This document shows, piece by piece, positions 42,597 to 50,307 of a DNA stretch of 50,307 bases; positions within the stretch are counted from its first letter, which is position 1, and each line of letters starts with the position of its first letter. Origin of the DNA: Vreelandella aquamarina (GTDB taxonomy: Bacteria; Pseudomonadota; Gammaproteobacteria; Pseudomonadales; Halomonadaceae); contig NZ_FODB01000024.1 of assembly GCF_900110265.1 (NCBI RefSeq), positions 1-50,307 of the forward strand, in the 5' to 3' direction. Below the pieces are notes generated by a model. It worked only from the letters and a program-made list of their open reading frames with translations. It made no database searches and was not told the DNA's origin. The position numbers and the translations under genes were made by a program.

Positions 42597-43640
42597 CTAC
42601 CGTGGTGCTGTAAGCGTATCGAGCGGCCAGCGAGGGGTCGCCTGCATTATGCCGTTGTCATCACGCTCGCCGGCTGCCAAGCGCTGCGCACCGACATAGG
42701 CAATCATGGCGCCGTTGTCGGTACAAAAGCGCCCGCGAGGGTAATAAGCACGGGCTTGGCGCTTTTGGGTCTCCAGCGCTAGCCGTTCACGCAAGCGCGT
42801 ATTGGCGCTGACGCCGCCTGCCATCACGATGCGTTTTAGGCCGGTTTGGTCAAGGGCGCGGCGGCATTTGATCACCAGTGTATCGACGACGGCTTCTTCG
42901 AAGGCTCGCGCAACGTCGGCCTTCGCCTGATCATCCAGTTCGTCTGCCGCTTCTAGCTGTCGAATGGCCGTTAGGGTGTGGGTTTTAAGGCCTGAGAAAC
43001 TGAAGTCCAGCCCCGGACGATCAGTCATTGGGCGCGGAAAACGAAAGCGCTTTGGGTCGCCCTGTTCGGCAAGCTTTGCGACCAGCGGGCCGCCTGGATA
43101 AGCAAGGCCGAGCATTTTGGCGGCCTTGTCGAAAGCCTCCCCGGCGGCGTCATCCACCGACTCCCCCAGCAGTTGGTAGTGCCCTAACCCCTGTACTTCG
43201 ACTAGCTGAGTGTGGCCGCCCGAGACCAGAAGGGCCACGAACGGGAACTCCGGCGCGTCATCTTCCAGCATCGGGGCGAGCAGGTGGCCCTCCATGTGGT
43301 GAACGCCCAGCACCGGTATGTTCAGAGCTTTGGCCATGCCGTGAGCGGTGCTAGCGCCCACCATCAAGGCACCAACCAGGCCCGGTCCGGCAGTGTAGGC
43401 GATACCGTCCAGGTCGTTTCTTGTCAGATTCGCGTCCTGTAGTACCTGCTCGATCAAAGGCAGCAGTTTACGGGTGTGATCCCGAGAGGCCAGCTCAGGC
43501 ACGACGCCGCCATACTCCGCATGCATGGCGATTTGGCTATACAGCGCATCGGCCAACAGGCCGCGCCCGCCGGTGAACGCGGTATCGTAAATAGCGACGC
43601 CAGTTTCATCGCAAGACGTTTCAATGCCCAGTACGCGCAT
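42597..43640 (-). CDS. tsaD: tRNA N6-adenosine threonylcarbamoyltransferase TsaD
   Basis: This 347-residue ASKHA-fold protein has [31 protein letters not shown] (metal His), [22 protein letters not shown] and [15 protein letters not shown]. It installs threonylcarbamoyl on A37 of tRNAs reading ANN codons, with TsaB/TsaE/TsaC. Convergent with the plsY-like gene (repeats between them) and divergent from rpsU. The Shine-Dalgarno before ATG 43640 is weak. Confidence 0.95.
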   Translation of the reverse strand: MRVLGIETSCDETGVAIYDTAFTGGRGLLADALYSQIAMHAEYGGVVPELASRDHTRKLLPLIEQVLQDANLTRNDLDGIAYTAGPGLVGALMVGASTAHGMAKALNIPVLGVHHMEGHLLAPMLEDDAPEFPFVALLVSGGHTQLVEVQGLGHYQLLGESVDDAAGEAFDKAAKMLGLAYPGGPLVAKLAEQGDPKRFRFPRPMTDRPGLDFSFSGLKTHTLTAIRQLEAADELDDQAKADVARAFEEAVVDTLVIKCRRALDQTGLKRIVMAGGVSANTRLRERLALETQKRQARAYYPRGRFCTDNGAMIAYVGAQRLAAGERDDNGIMQATPRWPLDTLTAPR

Positions 43641-43722
43641 GGCAAAAGAACTCGTGTAGGTGGTAAGGCAGAGGTTACAAACCGGCTAGTCTAGCATTAT
43701 GGCAGTAGAGGGGCGTAAGCAT

Positions 43723-43751
43723 TTGCAAAGATCGCCAACCGCGACTAGACT
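43723..43751 (+). promoter_or_regulatory. Sigma70 promoter of the rpsU-dnaG-rpoD operon
   Basis: TTGCAA (43723-43728) and TAGACT (43746-43751) are spaced by exactly 17 bases, about 90 bases upstream of the rpsU start. The predicted start near 43758 gives an ~80-base leader with competing hairpins. Confidence 0.65.
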
Positions 43752-43773
43752 ACTGTGCGCTGTAAAACTGGGT

Positions 43774-43810
43774 CGTACACCGTTGTGTTCGGTGTGCGAA
43801 CTATCCGAAC
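43774..43810 (+). promoter_or_regulatory. Competing hairpins in rpsU leader
   Basis: Three pairings share bases: CGTACACCG (43774-43782) with CGGTGTGCG (43790-43798); GTTCG (43787-43791) with CGAAC (43797-43801); and GTTCGG (43787-43792) with CCGAAC (43805-43810). They cannot coexist, which suits a switchable leader, for example one bound by S21 or by ribosomes. Not a recognised riboswitch. Confidence 0.4.
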
Positions 43811-43840
43811 TCAAGACTCCTTAAGGTAGGTGAGTGCTTA

Positions 43841-44056
43841 ATGCCTTCTGTAAAAGTACGTGATAACGAGCCGTTTGACGTCGCCCTGCGTCGCTTCAAG
43901 CGTTCTTGCGAAAAAGCTGGCGTTCTGTCTGAAGTACGTCGTCGCGAGCACTACGAGAAGCCGACTGCTGAGCGCAAGCGCAAAGCGGCAGCTGCCGTAA
44001 AACGTCACGCCAAGAAGTTGCAGCGTGAGCGTAAGCGTTTCGAACGGCTCTATTGA
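43841..44056 (+). CDS. rpsU: 30S ribosomal protein S21
   Basis: This 71-residue basic protein begins [20 protein letters not shown] and contains [20 protein letters not shown] and [14 protein letters not shown]; full family length. It sits in the 30S platform near the anti-Shine-Dalgarno. First gene of the rpsU-dnaG-rpoD macromolecular synthesis operon, separated from dnaG by a terminator-like hairpin. Confidence 0.97.
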   Translation: MPSVKVRDNEPFDVALRRFKRSCEKAGVLSEVRRREHYEKPTAERKRKAAAAVKRHAKKLQRERKRFERLY

Positions 44057-44110
44057 TCCGTACCTGGAGAGAGCCAGAGCAGTTGGCTGGTTGTCTCAAG
44101 AGGGATGCCA

Positions 44111-44141
44111 AGCGGCCGCCACTAGGTGGCCGTTTGTTTTT
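44111..44141 (+). terminator. Partial terminator between rpsU and dnaG
   Basis: CGGCCGCC (44113-44120) pairs with GGTGGCCG (44125-44132, one G-T pair) over loop ACTA, followed by TTTGTTTTT. In E. coli the same position holds a partial terminator that keeps primase levels low relative to S21. Confidence 0.8.
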
Positions 44142-44243
44142 CGTTCTGTGATGTGTGTTTTGCGCGGTTTAAGGTGATCAGGCGCGCTGTCTGATGACGT
44201 TAGACTCGCCCATTAGCGCTTCGCGCGAGGATGCCCGCAGTTC

Positions 44244-46121
44244 ATGGCAGGCCAAATTCCACAGCGTTTCATTGACGATCTGCTCGGCCGCGTTGACGTG
44301 GTGGAGGTTGTCGGCGAGCGCGTGCAGCTCAAGAAAGCGGGTCGTAACTTCTCCGGTTTGTGCCCTTTCCATCAGGAAAAAACACCGTCGTTTACGGTGA
44401 GTGCCGATAAACAGTTCTACCACTGTTTTGGCTGTGGCGCTCATGGCAACGCGCTGCGCTTTTTGATGGAGTACGACAAGCTGCCGTTCCCCGAGGCGGT
44501 AGAGCAACTGGCTGGACGTTTAGGGCTCGAAGTACCCCGCGAGGGGGCGGATGACCCGCGTGCTCAGCAGCGTGAGAAGAAGCGTAAAGAGGGCGTTAAC
44601 CTGTTGGAAGTGGCTGCCAGTTTCTACCGCGAGCGGCTAAAGATGCAGGAGGGCCAGAGTGCCCAGCGCTACTTGCAGGGCCGTGGACTGTCGCCAGAGG
44701 TCATCGACACCTATGGTATTGGTTATGCACCGGGTGGCTGGGAGGCGCTCAAACAGCACTTGTCTGCAAAAGGTATCGGCGAGTCGGTACAGGTAGAGTA
44801 CGGCCTGCTGATTCACCGGGAAGATACCGGCCGCACCTATGACCGCTTTCGTGACCGGGTGATGTTTCCCATCCGCGATCTGCGTGGCCGAACCATCGCC
44901 TTTGGTGGCCGTGTTATGGGGGATGAGCAGCCTAAATACCTGAACTCTCCAGAAACCCCTGTCTTTCATAAGGGGCGCGAGCTGTATGGTTTGTATGAGG
45001 CGCGCCAAGCGTCCAGCAAACTCGAGCAGCTGGTGATGGTCGAAGGCTATATGGACGTGGTGGCATTGGCCCAGTACGGCATTCATAACGCCGTCGCCAC
45101 CTTGGGAACTGCCACCACGGAAGACCACTTAAGCCGCCTGTTTCGTTTGGTGAGCCGAGTAGTGTTTTGCTTTGACGGTGACCGTGCTGGCCGTCAGGCG
45201 GCAAGTCGCGCGTTGGAAACCGCACTCCCGCAGATGATCGATGGGCGCGAGGCGCGTTTCCTATTTCTGCCCGATGGCGATGACCCTGATTCACTGGTGC
45301 GTCGCGAGGGTAGCGAAGCATTTCAGGATCGTGTGACCTGTGCGATGCCGCTCTCGGAGTTTCTCTTCGAGCAGGCCGCCCAGGGGCGCGATTTGAATAC
45401 CGTGGAAGGGCGCGAGCGATTTGCGAGTCAAGTGCTAGAGGCGCTGAACAAGGTGCCTGACGGTATGCTGAAATCGCTACTGCTCGAGTCACTGGCCAAA
45501 CGCAGCGGACTGGCCCAGTCGCAGCTTCAGGCGCTGCTGGATAAGCGCACCGCTGCCGGCAGCGCATCGCCGCAGTGGGAGCCAGTGGATGACGCGCCGC
45601 TCGAGCCGGTAGTGGCGGACGAGGCTTCACACCCTGCTGTCCTCCGCCGTCAGGGAGCGAAGCTGCAGGCGCTATCGATGGTGGCTCGGATCGTACAGCT
45701 ACTGCTTCACGAACCACGCTTGGTGACGGTGCTGCCCGAGACATTGGAGTGGCTACCCGACCACAGCGAAGAGGCATCGCTGTGTCGCGATTTGATCGCG
45801 CTGCTGCGCGCCGGGCGCTACCGGAGTCCGCAGGTGGTGCTGGCGCATTTTCAGGGTAGCCATGAGGGTCGGGTGTTGGCCGAGCTCGCCCAGCGTGAGC
45901 TGCTGATTCCGAAAAGCACTCGGGAGGCGGAGCTCAATGGTTTGGTCGAGCATTTGCTAGAAAAGCAGCGCAAGCGCTCGCCTCAGGAAGAGTACGATGC
46001 GCTGCTGGCGCTTGAGCGCTCTGGACAGAAACTGGATAAGGAGCAGCGTCAGCGATTGGCAAGTCTGATGATGGAGCTGGTTCAGCGCTCAGGAGACAGA
46101 CCAGCCAAGAGCAATACATAG
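44244..46121 (+). CDS. dnaG: DNA primase
   Basis: 625 residues: CHC2 zinc finger (Cys40, His43, Cys61, Cys64; GLCPFHQEKTPSF, YHCFGCGAHGNAL), catalytic core with RDLRGRTIAFGGRVMGDEQP, TOPRIM domain (MVEGYMDVVALAQYGIHNA; FCFDGDRAGRQA), and a C-terminal DnaB-binding domain. It makes RNA primers at the replication fork. The nearest Shine-Dalgarno (GAGGA) is about 12 bases from the ATG, a weak site in keeping with low primase expression. Confidence 0.96.
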   Translation: MAGQIPQRFIDDLLGRVDVVEVVGERVQLKKAGRNFSGLCPFHQEKTPSFTVSADKQFYHCFGCGAHGNALRFLMEYDKLPFPEAVEQLAGRLGLEVPREGADDPRAQQREKKRKEGVNLLEVAASFYRERLKMQEGQSAQRYLQGRGLSPEVIDTYGIGYAPGGWEALKQHLSAKGIGESVQVEYGLLIHREDTGRTYDRFRDRVMFPIRDLRGRTIAFGGRVMGDEQPKYLNSPETPVFHKGRELYGLYEARQASSKLEQLVMVEGYMDVVALAQYGIHNAVATLGTATTEDHLSRLFRLVSRVVFCFDGDRAGRQAASRALETALPQMIDGREARFLFLPDGDDPDSLVRREGSEAFQDRVTCAMPLSEFLFEQAAQGRDLNTVEGRERFASQVLEALNKVPDGMLKSLLLESLAKRSGLAQSQLQALLDKRTAAGSASPQWEPVDDAPLEPVVADEASHPAVLRRQGAKLQALSMVARIVQLLLHEPRLVTVLPETLEWLPDHSEEASLCRDLIALLRAGRYRSPQVVLAHFQGSHEGRVLAELAQRELLIPKSTREAELNGLVEHLLEKQRKRSPQEEYDALLALERSGQKLDKEQRQRLASLMMELVQRSGDRPAKSNT

Positions 46122-46159
46122 CTAGGGGTTGAATTACGACGCTTCAACACCACATACAG

Positions 46160-46186
46160 GGTTAGTCGCCAGGCGCTGGCCTAACC
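46160..46186 (+). promoter_or_regulatory. Stable hairpin in dnaG-rpoD gap
   Basis: GGTTAG (46160-46165) pairs with CTAACC (46181-46186), enclosing GCCAG-GCG-CTGGC (46168-46180). No T-run follows. In E. coli the dnaG-rpoD region is an RNA processing site, and this hairpin could define the dnaG 3' end. A possible rpoD -10 (TATACT, 46254-46259) lies further downstream. Confidence 0.5.
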
Positions 46187-46330
46187 GAACAACCTAACAC
46201 ACCTGAATGATCGCGCAAATACGTTTCGCTGGAAAAAATCCCGTTATTTACGCTATACTGTTCGGCTTGTTGAGTTTAATCGATTCAGCGCCCCAGGTGT
46301 TTCATTCTTCTTCGTCGAGATAGGGTTTCT

Positions 46331-48187
<1,857 letters not shown>

Positions 48188-48234
48188 AGCCGCGAGTAGT
48201 GAAGAGTGAGTGGTGAAATAGAGTCGCCACGAAG

Positions 48235-48275
48235 ACCGAAAAGCCCGCCGTTCTCTGAACGGCGGGCTTTTCGGT
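48235..48275. terminator. Bidirectional 19-bp terminator between rpoD and abgT
   Basis: A perfect 19-bp stem (48235-48253 with 48257-48275) with a three-base loop contains AAAA and TTTT tracts within it. It serves both convergent genes. Confidence 0.92.
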
Positions 48276-48296
48276 TTATGTTATGCCGTTTAAAGC

Positions 48297-49868
48297 TTAG
48301 AGCGTGTAGTAAGTGGCAGAGCCTGGACCAACCGGCAAGCCAAGAATAAACACCCAGATAAAGAACAGCACGCTCCAACCGATCAGCATGAACAGCGTGT
48401 AAGGCAGCATGAGAGCGACCAGCGTGCCGATGCCCATGTCGTTACGATAACGGGTCGCCACTGCGAGAATCAGGCCAAAGTAGCTCATCATGGGCGTAAT
48501 CAGGTTGGTGACGGAATCGCCGATCCTATACGCCGCCTGAATGACTTCGGGCGCGTAACCCATGAGCATCAGCATGGGGACGAAGATAGGGGCAGTGACC
48601 GCCCACTGCGCCGACGCGCTACCCAGCGACAGGTTCACGAAGGCGCACATGAGGATGAACAGCGCAAACAGGCCAGGGCCGCGCAAGCCAAGGGAGTCCA
48701 GCAGGTCAGCGCCCGCCACGGCAGTCACGGTGCCAAAATTACTCCAGTTGAACAGCGCCACGAACTGAGCGGCAAAGAACACCAGTACAATATAGAGCCC
48801 CAGGCTGCTCATGCTTTTGGCCATGGCATCGACGATATCGCGATCGTTTTGCATGGTGCCCGCGAGTCGACCATAGACAAAGCCCAGTACGGTGAAGGCA
48901 ATGGCGACGATAACCACAATACCGCGCAGGAAGGGTGAGCCGCTCACAAGGCCCGTCTCCGGGTTCCGCAGAATGCCACTCTCCGGGACTACCATGACGG
49001 CCACTAACGCTACCAGCGCCAGGGCGACCAAGCCCGTACCTTTGAGTGCCCGTTTCTCTGTAGCGGTCAGACCCTCCATACGGTGCTGGTCGATATCGCT
49101 ATCGGCATAGGCTGAATCGAATTTGCCAAGCTTAGGTTCCACAATGCGTTCGGTGACCAAGCCGCCAATGAGAGTCACAAAGAAGGTGCTGGCAAACATA
49201 AAGAACCAGTTGGCTTCAGCCCCGACTGAATAGGTAGGGTCGAGCAACCGTGCCGCTTCCTGGGTAATGCCAGAGAGCAGCGGGTCGACGGTGCCAATCA
49301 ATAAGTTGGCGCTGTAGCCGCCGGAGACGCCACAAAACGCCGCCGCCAGGCCCGCTAGCGGGTGCCGACCTAAGGAATGAAAGATCATCGCTGCTAGCGG
49401 AATCAGTACCACATAGCCAAGCTCGGAGGCCATGTTCGACATGATTCCGGCAAACACCACTGCATAGGTGACGATGCGTGGTGAACGGTTAAGCACTAGT
49501 GCGCGCATGCTAGCGGACAACAAGCCAGAGTGTTCGGCAACTCCCACCCCTAGCATGGCCACTAGTACCGTGCCCAGGGGCGCAAAGCTGGTGAAGTTAG
49601 TCACCATTTCGGTAACCAGGCGGCGTAGACCTTCCGCGTTTAAGAGTGAGTTCACTGCAATCCACTCGCCCTCATTGGCGGGGCGCGGGTCAGCGACTGA
49701 AACGCCAAGCGCTGCCGCAATGCCGCTCGCCACAACGACCAGTACACACAGAATGGCAAACAGTGTGACCGGGTGCGGTAATAGATTTCCCAGCCACTCG
49801 ACGCTATCGAGAAAGCGGGTAAATGCTCCGCGTTTTAGGTTTTCTTCGCGATTTTGTGGGTTTGTCAT
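48297..49868 (-). CDS. AbgT-family transporter
   Basis: A 523-residue polytopic membrane protein with the AbgT pattern: RFLDSVEWLGNLLPHPVTLF at the N-terminus, SNMASELGYVVLIPLAAMIF, SGGYSANLLIGTVDPLLSGI, SLGSASAQWAVTAPIFVPML and YRIGDSVTNLITPMMSYFGL. Family members import p-aminobenzoyl-glutamate (AbgT) or export sulfonamide-like antimetabolites (MtrF/YdaH); direction cannot be told from sequence. No abgA/abgB hydrolase genes are adjacent. The ribosome site before ATG 49868 is weak. A group II intron lies 118 bases upstream on the same strand. Confidence 0.9.
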   Translation of the reverse strand: MTNPQNREENLKRGAFTRFLDSVEWLGNLLPHPVTLFAILCVLVVVASGIAAALGVSVADPRPANEGEWIAVNSLLNAEGLRRLVTEMVTNFTSFAPLGTVLVAMLGVGVAEHSGLLSASMRALVLNRSPRIVTYAVVFAGIMSNMASELGYVVLIPLAAMIFHSLGRHPLAGLAAAFCGVSGGYSANLLIGTVDPLLSGITQEAARLLDPTYSVGAEANWFFMFASTFFVTLIGGLVTERIVEPKLGKFDSAYADSDIDQHRMEGLTATEKRALKGTGLVALALVALVAVMVVPESGILRNPETGLVSGSPFLRGIVVIVAIAFTVLGFVYGRLAGTMQNDRDIVDAMAKSMSSLGLYIVLVFFAAQFVALFNWSNFGTVTAVAGADLLDSLGLRGPGLFALFILMCAFVNLSLGSASAQWAVTAPIFVPMLMLMGYAPEVIQAAYRIGDSVTNLITPMMSYFGLILAVATRYRNDMGIGTLVALMLPYTLFMLIGWSVLFFIWVFILGLPVGPGSATYYTL

Positions 49869-49986
49869 AAGATTTATATCGTTGATAGGTTATTTTTCAG
49901 CAAAAATGCCCATGTAGGTTTGGTGGCTGACACTACGTTGATAATGCAAGCGGCGCAAATGGCTTTACGTATAGGGAGATGTAAAA

Positions 49987-50060
49987 ATCGGGTAGGGGCC
50001 GGGGTCACCCCCGGCGCCCTCCCACACCACCGGGCATACGGTTCCGTACCACGGCGGTTC
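49987..50060 (-). ncRNA. Group II intron domain V/VI region
   Basis: Reading the minus strand, ACCGCCG pairs with CGGTGGT, and an inner TACG/CGTA helix is capped by GAAC. This 34-base helix with a central bulge is the form of catalytic domain V. The following GCCGGGG/CCCCGGC hairpin would be domain VI. The intron class is not assigned. Confidence 0.6.
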
Positions 50061-50307
50061 ATGAAGAACGACTAAGCCATCTTACCGTATCGAGTACCGA
50101 GATCAGACCCAGACGGTCGAACCACTTCCGTGGCAGGGCCTGATTCATGTGCGACGCTCCGGCGTTCCACCAAGGGCCTCGACCATTTCCCGCTGACTTC
50201 CAGGCACGTTGCTCGTCCAGACCCAGTGCCAGGAGTTTCCGGCGCCGGGTTTGTGGGCGCTTCCATTGCCGCCAGATCACGCAACGTAGTCGGCGTCGCA
50301 TCCATTG
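50059..50307 (-). CDS. ltrA: Group II intron reverse transcriptase/maturase, C-terminal end (partial)
   Basis: 83 codons in frame to the window edge read QWMRRRLRCVIWRQWKRPQT, then a stretch containing NGRGPWWNAGASHMNQALPR and ending WLSRSS. This is the end of the maturase (X) domain region of LtrA-like proteins: the RRRLRxxxWRQWKRP and GPWWNAGASHMN motifs are diagnostic. No HNH endonuclease domain follows. The reverse transcriptase domain lies outside the window. Confidence 0.88.
   Translation of the reverse strand, partial: QWMRRRLRCVIWRQWKRPQTRRRKLLALGLDEQRAWKSAGNGRGPWWNAGASHMNQALPRKWFDRLGLISVLDTVRWLSRSS

Larger units (their letters stand above)
49987..50307 (-). mobile_element. 3' part of a group II intron
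   Basis: The minus strand holds the end of a maturase ORF followed by intron RNA domains. A DV-like helix (about 50026-50060) follows the stop codon, and then a 7-bp hairpin with a four-base loop (49998-50004 with 50009-50015) in the DVI position. The last intron bases read CCCTACCCGAT, ending at 49987, and the exon continues TTTTACATCTCC. The 5' part is outside the window. Confidence 0.8.

Overview
The window reads as a chromosomal segment of a halophilic gammaproteobacterium of the Halomonas/Vreelandella type. This is inferred from moderately GC-rich DNA, gammaproteobacterial housekeeping gene order (ftsB-ispD-ispF-truD-surE-pcm-nlpD-rpoS; lptD-surA-pdxA-rsmA-apaG-apaH; rpsU-dnaG-rpoD), an E. 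coli-length SpeD and the amgK-murU pair next to lptD. No rRNA, tRNA or CRISPR was seen. Most of it is core genome. The only mobile DNA lies at the two ends: the tail of an IS200/IS605-type tnpB with its folded right end (1-~316), and the 3' part of a group II intron with its maturase (49987-50307, minus strand).

Layout. 1-460: tnpB tail, right end/omega-RNA region, then the last ~48 codons of a CNNM (DUF21)/CBS gene that the element sits in. 566-3394: 1-Cys peroxiredoxin, a truncated ECF sigma factor (minus), a ZIP metal transporter and NAD-type isocitrate dehydrogenase (minus). 3395-9488: a 500-bp leader containing a promoter, a 19-codon upstream ORF ending Pro-Pro-stop and alternative hairpins; then a SulP/BicA-like anion transporter, tandem universal stress protein, cyclopropane fatty acid synthase, a crcB pair (minus) and a second closely related universal stress protein. 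9545-20356: leuA (minus), Lrp-type regulator, RidA protein, then a minus-strand chain of soluble hybrid histidine kinase, REC-GGDEF(degenerate)-EAL response regulator and HexR-type regulator, followed by an aldehyde dehydrogenase and a FemAB-like/GNAT protein. 20439-27614: ftsB to rpoS, with a DUF368/PopT-type membrane protein between pcm and nlpD. 27795-33106: alr, lpxL-type acyltransferase, speD, osmC, murU and amgK. 33177-40960: lptD, surA, pdxA, rsmA, apaG, apaH, cca. 40966-48187: folK, folB, plsY-like, tsaD, rpsU, dnaG, rpoD. 48297-49868: AbgT-family transporter.

How the genes work together. Envelope biogenesis recurs: LptD and SurA (outer membrane assembly), AmgK/MurU (MurNAc recycling), Alr (D-Ala), LpxL (lipid A), PopT (undecaprenyl-phosphate recycling), NlpD (amidase activation), FtsB (division) and PlsY (phospholipid synthesis). 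A second theme is stress and global control: RpoS, RpoD, HexR, a c-di-GMP phosphodiesterase under a hybrid kinase, two universal stress proteins, peroxiredoxin, OsmC and Cfa.

No defence island or obviously new multi-gene system is present. The least explained structure is the leader of the SulP-Usp operon (3537-3896), which looks like a ribosome-stalling or attenuation control element. Secondary points of interest are the tnpB right end inside a host gene, the sigma factor without region 4, SurA with one parvulin domain, Cca without its HD residues, and switching hairpins in the rpsU leader. All calls come from reading the sequence; no searches were run.
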